From positions 62,001 to 126,000 of the forward strand of contig JAFKJU010000009.1 of assembly GCA_017305935.1 (NCBI GenBank): a DNA stretch of 64,000 nucleotides, written 5' to 3'. Positions 8,625-17,136 of this stretch are shown here, in pieces; within the stretch, counting starts at the first letter, position 1, and each line of letters opens with the position of its first letter. The position numbers were made by a program, and so were the translations under genes. The notes under the pieces are model-generated. The model did no database searches and was not told the origin of the DNA. It saw nothing but the letters and a program-made list of their open reading frames with translations. The DNA is from Hyphomicrobiales bacterium. Its GTDB lineage: Bacteria; Pseudomonadota; Alphaproteobacteria; Rhizobiales; Rhizobiaceae.

Positions 8625-10052
8625 TCAGGTCCGCCCGAACTCATCGACGATACGCACGATATCGTCTTCGCCCAGATACGACCCCGTCTGCACCTCGATC
8701 AGTTCCAGCATGATCTTGCCGGGATTGGCGAGGCGGTGCATTTCGCCGAGCGGGATGTAGACGGATTCGTTTTCGCGCAGCATCTGCACCTTGTCGCCGA
8801 CGGTCACTTCCGCCGTGCCCTTGACGACGATCCAGTGTTCGGAGCGGTGATGGTGCTTCTGCAGCGACAGCTTCTTGCCCGGCGTCACGAAGATGCGCTT
8901 CACCTGGAAGCGGTCGCCGTTGCAGATCGAGGTATAGCCGCCCCAGGGGCGGTAGGAGGTCGGGTGCAGCTCGGTCAGCTTCGACGTCTTGGGCGATTTC
9001 GCCAAAAGCTTGACGAGGCTGCCGACATTCTGGCTGTCCTTGAGATTGCCGACATAGACGGCATCCTCGCTGGCGATGACGGCGACGTCCTCCAGCCCCT
9101 GCACCGCCAGATGCACGCCATGGGTCATGACCAGCGAATTGCGGGTGTTGACGACCGTCGTATTGCCGGTGGCGACATTGCCGTCGGCATCGCGGTCGCC
9201 GGATTTCCACACCGAATCCCAGCTTCCCAGATCCGACCAGCGGAAGGGCGAAGGCACGACCGTGGCATTGGCGGTCTTTTCCATGATCGCATAGTCGATG
9301 GAAATGTCGGGGCTCTTCGAAAACGCTTCGGCGTCGAGGCGGGTGAAATCGAGATCGTTGACGGCGGCGCGCACGGCCTCGCTGGCGGCGCGCACAACGT
9401 CCGGCGCATATTCGTTCATTTCGGCCAGCAGCGTCGAGACCTTGAACATGAACATGCCGGAATTCCAGTAGAAACCGCCGGCGGCCAGCATGTCCTCGGC
9501 CTTTTCCAGAACCGGCTTCTCGATGAAGCGCTTGACGGCCTGAATGCCGTTTCCGACCTCCGTGCCGCCCTCGATATAGCCATAACCGGTGGCCGGCTCG
9601 GTCGGCGTGATGCCGAAGGTCACCAGCTTGCCGGAGGCGGCGCCATCGCGGGCGGTGCGCACGCAATCGAAATAGGTGGCGTTGGCGTCGATTTCGTAAT
9701 CCGAACCCAACACATGGATGACGGTATCGGCATCGAAACGCTCGGCAACGACGGCAGCAGCGGCGGCGACGGCCGGCGCGGTGTTGCGCGCCATCGGCTC
9801 CAGAAGCACGGTGGAGAGCGCCACGCCCACCTCGCGCGCCTGTTCGGCGACGAGGAAGCGGAATTCCTCGTTGGTCAGCACGATCGGCGCTTCGTAGACG
9901 GCGGTGTCGGACACGCGCATCAGCGTTTCCTGGAACAGGGTCTGGTCGCCGACGAACTGGATGAACTGTTTGGGCGCGGTGGCGCGCGACAGCGGCCAGA
10001 GCCGGGTGCCCTTGCCGCCGGCCAGGATGACGGGAACGATTTTCTTGCTCAT
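8625..10052 (-). CDS. manC: mannose-1-phosphate guanylyltransferase / mannose-6-phosphate isomerase
   Basis: The 475-residue bifunctional-type enzyme makes GDP-mannose from mannose-1-phosphate and GTP; many relatives also isomerise fructose-6-phosphate. The nucleotidyltransferase signature ILAGGKGTRLWPLSR lies at residues 8-22, and FIEKP is present mid-protein. The C-terminal cupin domain carries VKRIFVTPGKKLSLQ, the histidine cluster KHHHRSEHW and VVKGTAEV. ATG 10052 follows GAGGAT at nine-base spacing; an upstream in-frame start would add an atypical leader. GDP-mannose feeds exopolysaccharide, LPS or capsule synthesis. It stands alone here, with no polysaccharide genes next to it. Confidence 0.94.
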   Translation of the reverse strand: MSKKIVPVILAGGKGTRLWPLSRATAPKQFIQFVGDQTLFQETLMRVSDTAVYEAPIVLTNEEFRFLVAEQAREVGVALSTVLLEPMARNTAPAVAAAAAVVAERFDADTVIHVLGSDYEIDANATYFDCVRTARDGAASGKLVTFGITPTEPATGYGYIEGGTEVGNGIQAVKRFIEKPVLEKAEDMLAAGGFYWNSGMFMFKVSTLLAEMNEYAPDVVRAASEAVRAAVNDLDFTRLDAEAFSKSPDISIDYAIMEKTANATVVPSPFRWSDLGSWDSVWKSGDRDADGNVATGNTTVVNTRNSLVMTHGVHLAVQGLEDVAVIASEDAVYVGNLKDSQNVGSLVKLLAKSPKTSKLTELHPTSYRPWGGYTSICNGDRFQVKRIFVTPGKKLSLQKHHHRSEHWIVVKGTAEVTVGDKVQMLRENESVYIPLGEMHRLANPGKIMLELIEVQTGSYLGEDDIVRIVDEFGRT

Positions 10053-10349
10053 CTGTGCACTATCCTCAAAACTGGCGGCCGGTCTCGCCATGCCCGGCGG
10101 AAGGTTCATCGGCCCTGCCGGCGGCCCGCCTTCCAGGGCCGCGCGAGGGGTTCTACAGCAAAGGCCGGCAAATCGGAATTGATTTCTGGACCGCGCGACA
10201 CGTCATTTTACGGTACATGCGGCGCGCGAGACACAACCGCGCCTCCCCTGCCCGGCACGCTGCCCCATTGACGGCGCCATCATTCGCCGCGATAGGGTCA
10301 GGGCGAAGAAGAACCCTGGCCCCCGCCAGCCGAAACAGGAGTGCAAGCA

Positions 10350-10583
10350 TTGAGCGAACCGACCGTAGCAGAGGCAACAGACCGCATCTATCAATCGCTC
10401 CAGGCGGACAATGCCGATCTCGACACGCATATCGCCACCCTCAAGGCGGCGCTGACGCGCGAGGGCCTGAAACAGGCCGTCTTCGACCCGGCGAAGCTCG
10501 TGCAGAACAACCGCTCGGGCCGCAAGCTGATGCAGGCCTATTTTCGCCAGCGCGGCGTGACGGTGACCTTCTCGGCCTCGTAA
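10350..10583 (+). CDS. small hypothetical protein
   Basis: The 77-residue hydrophilic protein likely starts at TTG 10350, placed eight bases after AGGAG; a GTG nine bases upstream in the same frame would overlap that site. The sequence is mostly alpha-helical in character (ATDRIYQSLQADNADLD, IATLKAALTREGLKQ) and ends with FRQRGVTVTFSAS. I recognise no domain. It is divergent from manC with about 300 bases between. Coding character and the ribosome binding site make it a probable real gene; its function is unknown. Confidence 0.6.
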   Translation: MSEPTVAEATDRIYQSLQADNADLDTHIATLKAALTREGLKQAVFDPAKLVQNNRSGRKLMQAYFRQRGVTVTFSAS

Positions 10584-10670
10584 CCCTTTCCAAGGTGTCG
10601 CGGCCGAAAACGCATGGCGGCTTCGGCCCGGCGCGGGCTTCCACCGCTAAGCCGCCGCGGGCGCAAGCAC

Positions 10671-11009
10671 TTAGGTGACGAAGGGCATGATATCGACGCC
10701 ATCGCCGGGAAAGACCGTGATGTGGGGATGGTCGAGGAAAAGCTGAGCGGCGGCATCGGCGCTCTCGGCCTCGACGACCAGATAGCCGCAGAACGGATTG
10801 ACCGCCTCGGAGACGCCGTCCCGGGTGACGCGCGTGGTCTTGCCCACCATGCCGCCACGATCCAGGATTGACGCGGCATTTTTTTCCTCCCAGGCCGCCC
10901 ACTGTTTGACCCCGACGGCATCGACAGCGTCCTGATCGGCTTTCGGCATGTTTCTGAAAGACGCGACGTCTTCCGATTTCATGGTGTAAACGGCAAGAAA
11001 ACGGGGCAT
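10671..11009 (-). CDS. YciI-like small alpha/beta protein
   Basis: The 112-residue protein starts at ATG 11009 behind a strong GGAGG site. Its layout (MPRFLAVYTMK at the N-terminus, a central helix, CGYLVVEAESADAAAQLFLDHPHITVFPG and a terminal VDIMPF) matches the YCII-related/dimeric ferredoxin-like fold. In that fold a small strand-helix-strand unit dimerises. Such proteins include chlorinated-compound isomerases and many of unknown role. It stands between manC-side genes and an island of different composition, with no linked pathway genes. Confidence 0.8.
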   Translation of the reverse strand: MPRFLAVYTMKSEDVASFRNMPKADQDAVDAVGVKQWAAWEEKNAASILDRGGMVGKTTRVTRDGVSEAVNPFCGYLVVEAESADAAAQLFLDHPHITVFPGDGVDIMPFVT

Positions 11010-11290
11010 GAACCACCTCCATGAGAATCCGCCGCGACAGAGCTTACCGGTTTTGCGATGCTTTTGCAGCCACGCCGCATTTCTTGAAATCACTGACCTT
11101 TGTCGGATATCGCTCCGATCGGGAGATCGGCTATGCGGAAGAGGCCGCAGAACGCAGGCGGCTTGATATGTCCGGAATCGGCCCGAAGCGGTCATTCTGG
11201 ACCCAACTTAACATGTCCGGGAAGGGTGGGTAGAGGACAGTGAGATTACGACCGCTTCGCGCCATGGTCGGACACTCCCGTCACCTAGAT

Positions 11291-12127
11291 TTAGGGCAGG
11301 ACCCATTTCGCTTTGTGGATTATGAGCTTTCTAATCCGGCCATCCAGCGCGAGTATCTCGTCACAGACTACCTCGATTTCGCTTGGGCGCTCATTGACGT
11401 ACCGATCAAGACTCTTGCTTATCGCCTGTCTAGTCGTAGCAGAGACTTTCTTTTTATCCACATGGAAAGATACGGTCTTGCCGACCCCATGGAGAAATAC
11501 TCGGCCATTGCCGCTGTTGGCGTCATATGCTCCAACGCCAACGGTTTTAGTCGTAACTTGGAGCCCGGGTATGTTGGCGTTCACATAGCTTTTTGTGTCG
11601 TCGTCTAACGTAAGCAAGCTGGTGGTGGACTTCTTGATGTTGAGGGTGGTCGCTCCCTCGCCAATGACCGTGTGGGCTCGTTTAATGGAGGCTTCGACAG
11701 CATCTATCATCGCCTCCACATCCCCCTTCGGAAACTTCGAAAGCCAACGCCTTTCCTGCGATGTCAGCTGGTCCTGCTGCCCGGTGACACTTTTCAAGGC
11801 ATATCCAACAAAGGTGCCGAAGACCGCAGATAGGGTGGCGGCTCCGAATTTGCCGACCGCCTTCGTCATAAAAAGACTGTCAGGATCGGAGACGTGGACA
11901 ATCAGGTCATTTATGAAACTGCCCTTCCTGGCAGGTTCAATGTAAACCATTGCGGCAGTGGACATAACTCCACTCTTCTTTATTTTGCCTGTCGCAAGGT
12001 AGTTCGCAAGAACCGAAAACGACCAGCTTATCCCTTCGAGCGACACCATCCCGTCGTGCGCTGGCAATCTGTTTAAATCAGCCTCATCACCCTCAAACTG
12101 CAGTCGAAATTTAATCGAGAATGCCAT
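11291..12127 (-). CDS. hypothetical protein, accessory, low-GC island
   Basis: The 278-residue protein starts at ATG 12127. The N-terminal part (FRLQFEGDEADLNRLPAHDG followed by LEGISWSFSVLANYLATGK) resembles a family of uncharacterised bacterial proteins grouped as DUF7946, a name I give with low confidence. A glycine-rich, mildly hydrophobic middle (GAATLSAVFGTFVGYALKS) follows, then a beta-rich C-terminal half. Codon use is clearly less GC-biased than in neighbouring genes, which points to horizontal acquisition. It faces the membrane-protein gene to its right, with about 110 bases between their starts. No function is assigned. Confidence 0.7.
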   Translation of the reverse strand: MAFSIKFRLQFEGDEADLNRLPAHDGMVSLEGISWSFSVLANYLATGKIKKSGVMSTAAMVYIEPARKGSFINDLIVHVSDPDSLFMTKAVGKFGAATLSAVFGTFVGYALKSVTGQQDQLTSQERRWLSKFPKGDVEAMIDAVEASIKRAHTVIGEGATTLNIKKSTTSLLTLDDDTKSYVNANIPGLQVTTKTVGVGAYDANSGNGRVFLHGVGKTVSFHVDKKKVSATTRQAISKSLDRYVNERPSEIEVVCDEILALDGRIRKLIIHKAKWVLP

Positions 12128-12237
12128 AACGTTCCCCCTTCCGCTCTACGGCTAGCTGGCGGATATCGGAATCACAAGTGATTATTGCAAATAGATTTCC
12201 ACAACCGCTGGGATGTCTAAGTTTGGACTGGGTTGAC

Positions 12238-12888
12238 ATGAAGAAAATAATGGTGGGCTTATGTGGGCTATTTGTAACTCTGGTGCTCACGCCACTTTTG
12301 GCTTCGTGGCTGAGCGCGTTAGGAACCGAGCTTGGATGGTTTGATAGTCCGAGTAACCAGATTCAGTTCCTACTAAAGAAGACTTCGGCTCTACGCGCGC
12401 TGCCACTTTACGATGTCGTCGTTGTTGCCGTTCCCAGCGCTTCATTCGGGTATGTTTTGCGCTGGATGGTGGAGCGCAAAAGCTCTCGGCCTGAGATCGC
12501 CACTGGCGACACATTAGTAGTAACAGCCGACGCGGTAGAAGCGTCTCGTCGGATTGGCCTGGCTATAGAAGCTATTGAAAAGGCAACAGCTATCACCAAC
12601 CAAGGTGGCTCGATGGAAGACCAGCTCACGTATGTGGCGGGACAAATCACCAGCACCTCGCTTTCATTGTCCGCTTTGGGTGTTCAGCTTCCAGCGCTCA
12701 ATCGAGAGCACCCGACCGCCTATCTACGTTCATATATGTCCCTTTTCGAGGCGATAAAACCTCTAATTGAAACCGGGCACTTTCAGACAGCTGCGGAATT
12801 TGCGCGCGGCCTCGAAGACCGCTTACCGGAGCAATATCTTCACCCGCCGAAGTACGCCACAATCGATGTGCGCAAATCGGATAAGTAG
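12238..12888 (+). CDS. hypothetical membrane protein, accessory, low-GC island
   Basis: The 216-residue protein likely starts at ATG 12238 (MKKIMVGLCGLFVTL). It has one N-terminal membrane helix at about residues 4-26 and a second near 58-80 (VVVVAVPSASFGYVLRWMV). A soluble helical C-terminal domain (EASRRIGLAIEAIEKA) follows. A longer frame begins at 12178, but the extension lacks a good ribosome binding site. I recognise no family. Base composition matches the divergent 278-residue gene rather than the GC-rich surroundings, so the two probably arrived together. Confidence 0.65.
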   Translation: MKKIMVGLCGLFVTLVLTPLLASWLSALGTELGWFDSPSNQIQFLLKKTSALRALPLYDVVVVAVPSASFGYVLRWMVERKSSRPEIATGDTLVVTADAVEASRRIGLAIEAIEKATAITNQGGSMEDQLTYVAGQITSTSLSLSALGVQLPALNREHPTAYLRSYMSLFEAIKPLIETGHFQTAAEFARGLEDRLPEQYLHPPKYATIDVRKSDK

Positions 12889-13107
12889 TTGAGCAGGAGC
12901 TTTCTAACGATCAATTGGGCGAAGCGGCTGCAAGTAGTCGCAAAACAACAGCGGCCGCTAACCAGATGATGGACTAGCTCGGTGAAAGGCGGATTCGGGT
13001 CGATTGCTGACATTCCTGTACACTATTAGGGATGTCCGCTGTTGGCGCATCTGCGTGATGACCATCGTCAGTTGGTACGGCCATTGCAGACGTCCAGTGG
13101 CCCGCGG

Positions 13108-13353
13108 CTACTCGCGAATCTCGATCTGCGCTTCATGCGCTGCGGCGATGAAGGCCATTCTTGCCTGCTCGGGCGTCTTCCTGCCCTTGAGCGCGGCCTC
13201 GATGATCAGCAGGGCGCGGTCCAGGGCTTCGCCGTCCTCGGTCGGCCAATCCTCGATGAGCGCCCATGAGGCCTGTTGCAGCGTGCTGATCGTCGTGAAT
13301 TTGCCCGGGCCTTCCAGCGCCAAAGTCACGCCCTTGTTCCAACGCTCGCTCAC
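13108..13353 (-). CDS. DUF982 family protein
   Basis: The 81-residue protein is a typical DUF982 member, a small family abundant on rhizobial replicons. The hallmarks are the N-terminal strand WNKGVTLALEGPGKFTTIST, the segment ASWALIEDWPTEDGEALDRAL and the basic GRKTPEQARMAFIAAAHEA. GTG at 13353 was chosen because GGAGG lies seven bases upstream; an in-frame ATG 27 codons earlier has no such site. The molecular function of the family is unknown. It lies just past the terminator of the chemoreceptor gene and is probably transcribed independently. Confidence 0.85.
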   Translation of the reverse strand: MSERWNKGVTLALEGPGKFTTISTLQQASWALIEDWPTEDGEALDRALLIIEAALKGRKTPEQARMAFIAAAHEAQIEIRE

Positions 13354-13436
13354 GGCTTTGCCTCCTGAATGCGGTTTTTCAGGGTGATAGCATCGAACGG
13401 CCGGTTTGATGAGAGGGCTTCCCCTCCCCTTCACGC

Positions 13437-13472
13437 AAAAAACCCTTCGCGACGGCGTTCCGTCGCGAAGGG
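13437..13472 (-). terminator. Rho-independent terminator of the chemoreceptor gene
   Basis: A perfect 13-base inverted repeat (CCCTTCGCGACGG at 13443-13455 and its complement at 13460-13472) with a four-base loop is followed, on the minus strand, by six Ts (13442-13437). It lies 25 bases beyond the stop of the minus-strand chemoreceptor gene. Confidence 0.92.
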
Positions 13473-13497
13473 CCTGTCGTGCGCAGCTTGCGTCGCC

Positions 13498-15597
13498 TCA
13501 GGCCGCGTAGGCGATGTTGCGCGTCTGCCGGGGCGAAGCCGGTGCGCCGTCCAGGCGGAACTGGGCGAGCAGGGCGGCAAGCTCAGCCGCCTCGCCGGCG
13601 AGGCCGTGGCTGGCGGCGGTCTGTTCCTCGACCATGGCGGCGTTCTGCTGGGTGCCCTGGTCCATGGTGTTGACGGCGGTGTTGATCTCCTGCAGCCCCG
13701 TCGCCTGCTCGCGCGTCGCGGTGACGATGGCGTGGACATGGGCATTGATCTCCTGCACCTCGCGCACGATGACGTCCAGCGCCTTGCCAGTCTGGTTGAC
13801 CAGATCGACGCCGGCGCGCACCTGGTCGCCGGAGGTGGTGATCAGCGCCTTGATCTCCTTGGCGGCCTTGGCCGAGCGCTGCGCCAGCTCGCGCACTTCC
13901 TGGGCGACGACGGCAAATCCCTTGCCGGCTTCGCCCGCGCGCGCCGCCTCGACGCCGGCATTCAAAGCCAGAAGATTGGTCTGGAAGGCGATGTCGTCGA
14001 TGACGCCGATGATGTTGGAGATCTCGTCGGAGGATTTCTCGATGCCCTGCATGGCGCCGACGGCACGCTGAACGATCTCGCCGGACTGTTCGGCGCCGGC
14101 GCGGGTGCGGGTGACGAGATTGCCGGCCTCCTCGGCGCGCCGCGCGCTGTCCTTGACGGTCGTGGTGATCTCTTCCAGCGCGGCGGCGGTCTCCTCGACG
14201 GAGGCCGCCTGCTGCTCGGTGCGCCGCGCCAGCTGGTCGGCGGAGGTGCGGATCTCGTTGGCGCCGCCATCGATGGCCATCGCCTTCTGCCCCACGGTGT
14301 TGAGCGCCTTGTTCAGCTTGGAGACGGAGCCGTTGTAATCGAGGCGCAGCCGGTCGAGATCGCCGGCGAAGGGCGTTTCGATGCGGTAGACGAGGTCGCC
14401 ATCGGCGAGGCGGCCCAGCGCATCGGCCAGCGTGTGGGTGGCAAAGGCCACGGTTTCCGCCTCGCGCGCCTTCAGCGCCTCGCGCTCCTGGCGTTCGCGC
14501 TCGGTCAGCGCCTGGTTTTCCTCGGCCTGGCGGGTCAGGCGGCCGCGCTCGACGATATTGTCGCGGAACACGGCGACGGCGGCGGCCATCTGGCCGATCT
14601 CGTCGGTGCGGTGCGCTTCGGGAATTTCCTCGGAAACATCGCCGCGCGCCAGCTTGCTCATCATGCCGGTCATGCGCACGACCGGGCGGACGACCATGTT
14701 CGACAGCAGCACGGCGAGCACGCCGACCATGGCGACGACGCCGACGACGGTGGCGATGGTGGCGGCGATGCGGAATTCGCCGACGGCGGCATAGGCCATG
14801 TCGCGATCCACGATGACGCAGAGATACCAGCCTTCGACCGGCAGGTTATGCACCGGAATGAAGTTGACCAGCACCGGCTTGCCGGCCAGTTCGGTCTGGC
14901 TGAGGCCGGCGCCGATGACCGGCGTCTCCTTGGGGAAGATGTCGCCGAGCTTCTTGGCGAGCATGGCGTTGTCGGGGTGGACGAGGACCATGCCGTCCTT
15001 GTTGACCAGGAAGGCCGAGCCGATGCCGCCCATGTCGATATCGCGGATCATGCCGAGCAGGCTGGTGAGCGAGAAATCGGTGCCGGCGACGCCGGCCAGC
15101 TTGCCGTCGCGCTCCACGGGCGAGGCGACCGAAAGCACCAGCTCGCCGGAGGCGGCATCGGTATAGGGATCGGTGATGATCGGGCCGCGCGCGGCGACGG
15201 CATCCTTGTACCAGCCGCGCAGGCGCGGATCGTAACCCTTGGGCATTTCGGCGGCCGGCAGGCGGGTGAACGAACCGTCCTGCTCGGAGCCGAAATAGAT
15301 CATCGAGAATTCGCGCGTCATCATCGGGTTGTCGAAGCCTTTGAGCATCGCGTCGTTCGACGGCGCCTTGCCGGCGATGTCGCCGGCGAACTGGGTGAGC
15401 ATCACGCGGGCATTCAGCCAGTTGGCGATGCCGGTCGCCGCCAGCTCTCCTGACGACTGGATGTCCTCACCGATGCCCCTGGCGGTGGTCTGGCGCTGCA
15501 GGCTGTCGATATAGACCGAGAAGCCCGTGAGCGACGCGACGACGACCAACGACGCCACTATCAGGATCTTGGCCATGAGGTTGAAACGTGTACGCAA
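13498..15597 (-). CDS. methyl-accepting chemotaxis protein with dCache sensor
   Basis: The 699-residue chemoreceptor has an N-terminal membrane helix (about 8-30) and a periplasmic double-Cache domain (about 35-280) with the typical DPRLRGWYKDAV and GIIxDPY-like region. A second helix lies near 283-305, followed by a HAMP domain entered through NMVVRPVVRMTGMM and a cytoplasmic signalling domain. The hairpin tip region reads AGKGFAVVAQEVRELAQRS. dCache domains usually bind amino acids or organic acids; the ligand is unknown. The apparent start is TTG at 15597; an ATG seven codons in is possible but lacks a ribosome binding site. No CheA/CheW genes are linked, so it would feed a pathway encoded elsewhere. 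Confidence 0.93.
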   Translation of the reverse strand: MRTRFNLMAKILIVASLVVVASLTGFSVYIDSLQRQTTARGIGEDIQSSGELAATGIANWLNARVMLTQFAGDIAGKAPSNDAMLKGFDNPMMTREFSMIYFGSEQDGSFTRLPAAEMPKGYDPRLRGWYKDAVAARGPIITDPYTDAASGELVLSVASPVERDGKLAGVAGTDFSLTSLLGMIRDIDMGGIGSAFLVNKDGMVLVHPDNAMLAKKLGDIFPKETPVIGAGLSQTELAGKPVLVNFIPVHNLPVEGWYLCVIVDRDMAYAAVGEFRIAATIATVVGVVAMVGVLAVLLSNMVVRPVVRMTGMMSKLARGDVSEEIPEAHRTDEIGQMAAAVAVFRDNIVERGRLTRQAEENQALTERERQEREALKAREAETVAFATHTLADALGRLADGDLVYRIETPFAGDLDRLRLDYNGSVSKLNKALNTVGQKAMAIDGGANEIRTSADQLARRTEQQAASVEETAAALEEITTTVKDSARRAEEAGNLVTRTRAGAEQSGEIVQRAVGAMQGIEKSSDEISNIIGVIDDIAFQTNLLALNAGVEAARAGEAGKGFAVVAQEVRELAQRSAKAAKEIKALITTSGDQVRAGVDLVNQTGKALDVIVREVQEINAHVHAIVTATREQATGLQEINTAVNTMDQGTQQNAAMVEEQTAASHGLAGEAAELAALLAQFRLDGAPASPRQTRNIAYAA

Positions 15598-15968
15598 GGA
15601 GAAACCCCCGTGGATGTCACCCGGCCGCGTGTCTGGCGACAGCGGGGCCGAATTCGTTTTTCTGGAAGATGGTCGCCGTCATGGCGGGGCTGCGACGCAA
15701 GGTCGCGCTGAGCCGAAGCTAGGCCAAGGAGGTTAAAAACGCCTGAATCCCGGCGGTTTGGGCGATTCCAGCGGGAAAGCGGCCGGCGCGGCGATCCCGC
15801 CCCGCACAAAATTCGATGCCGCGCGTTAACCGTTTGTTTTCCCTTGTCTCCTTCCGCCTTGTCTTGCTCGCCGGCCGGTCTGTCGCGCATCGTCGGCGCG
15901 TCCCGCCGCCTGCCCCTGCGCAGGAAAAATTGCGTAACCGCATTTTTTTCGCGGCGCCACGCATGGGC
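15598..15968. other. intergenic region upstream of the chemoreceptor gene
   Basis: About 370 bases between the chemoreceptor start and the LysR gene stop, both minus strand. No frame with a ribosome binding site is seen. The region should contain the chemoreceptor promoter; I could not identify a confident core promoter. A moderately AT-rich patch lies at 15800-15860. Confidence 0.45.
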
Positions 15969-16847
15969 TCAGAACCGCGCCGCCTCCCTGGCCACGGCAT
16001 CCGAGATGAAGGTGGCGACGACATGGATGCGGCGCAGCGAGCGCACGGATTCATGGTAGGACAGCCAATAGGCGCGGCGGATGGTCTTTTCGGGCAGCAC
16101 CGGAACCAGGTCGTCATGCAGCCTGGCGATGAAGGCATGCAGGATGCCGATGCCGGCGCCGGCCCGCACCGCCTCCACCTGCCCCAGCGCGCTGGAGATC
16201 TCGAAGGCCGGCTTCCAGTCGCGGGTGATGTCGGGGGCGTAGTTCAGCGAGGGATTGATGACGAGATCGTCGACATAGCCAACGAGGCGATGGCCCGCGA
16301 GGTCGTCGATTGCGGCGGGCGGCGGGTTGTCGGCCAGATAGGCGCGGCTGGCATAGAGGCCCAGCGAATAATCCACCAGTTTTCGCGCCACCGAGCGGCC
16401 CTGGTCCGGCCGCTCGACGGTGATGGCGATATCCGCTTCGCGCCGCGACAGCGAGAAGGAGCGGGGCACCGGCACGAGCTGGATTTTCAGATCGGGATAC
16501 CGCGCCGTCAGTTCGCCGAGGCGCGGTGCGAGAAAGGTGACGCCGAAACCATCCGGCGCGCCGATGCGCACCGAGCCGGAGACCGCGACATCCTCATCCC
16601 CCAGCGAGGAGCGCACCGAAAGCATTTCCGCTTCCATGCGCTCGGCCGAGAGCAGGAAGGCCTCGCCCGCCGGCGTCAGGTCGCAGCCATTGGTGCGCCG
16701 GGTGAGCAGCCGGGTCTTCAGCGCCGCCTCCAGCGCGCTCACCCGCCGCGCCACCGTCGCGTGGTTCACCCCCAGCCGGCGCGCGGCGGCGAGAATCTGC
16801 CCGGCGCGCGCGACCGCGAGAAAGATGCGCACGTCATCCCAGTTCAT
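15969..16847 (-). CDS. LysR family transcriptional regulator
   Basis: The 292-residue protein has the LysR N-terminal helix-turn-helix at residues 1-60 (FLAVARAGQILAAARRLGVN, then HATVARRVSALE). A LysR substrate-binding domain follows from about residue 90, with VSGSVRIGAPDGFG and GAGIGILHAF. ATG 16847 was chosen because the conserved family start (MNWDDVRIFLAV) aligns there; an upstream frame extension is proline/arginine-rich and unlikely. It lies divergent from mmsA across about 290 bases. A local role in controlling mmsA is plausible by position but not shown. Confidence 0.9.
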   Translation of the reverse strand: MNWDDVRIFLAVARAGQILAAARRLGVNHATVARRVSALEAALKTRLLTRRTNGCDLTPAGEAFLLSAERMEAEMLSVRSSLGDEDVAVSGSVRIGAPDGFGVTFLAPRLGELTARYPDLKIQLVPVPRSFSLSRREADIAITVERPDQGRSVARKLVDYSLGLYASRAYLADNPPPAAIDDLAGHRLVGYVDDLVINPSLNYAPDITRDWKPAFEISSALGQVEAVRAGAGIGILHAFIARLHDDLVPVLPEKTIRRAYWLSYHESVRSLRRIHVVATFISDAVAREAARF

Positions 16848-17136
16848 GCCCGCGCCCCCGCCTTGCGAGCCCGCCCGCCCTGCCCTCCCCCCGCGAGGCG
16901 GTCTTCGATACGGCACACCGGCGCCGTTTTCCCTTTCTCCTCCCGGGAGAAAAAGGGATGCGCAGGGCCGAAGTGGCTACACGCCATGGCGAAAATGTCA
17001 TCCTTCATGCCCTCTCTCCCGCGTTCGAACATCTATTTCCGCACAACGGATATGCCGAACCTCGTCTTGCTATGATCAAAATTTAAAGCCATGATCCGCC
17101 CATCTCGTCAACGGAAACATCAGGGAGGCTAGACCC

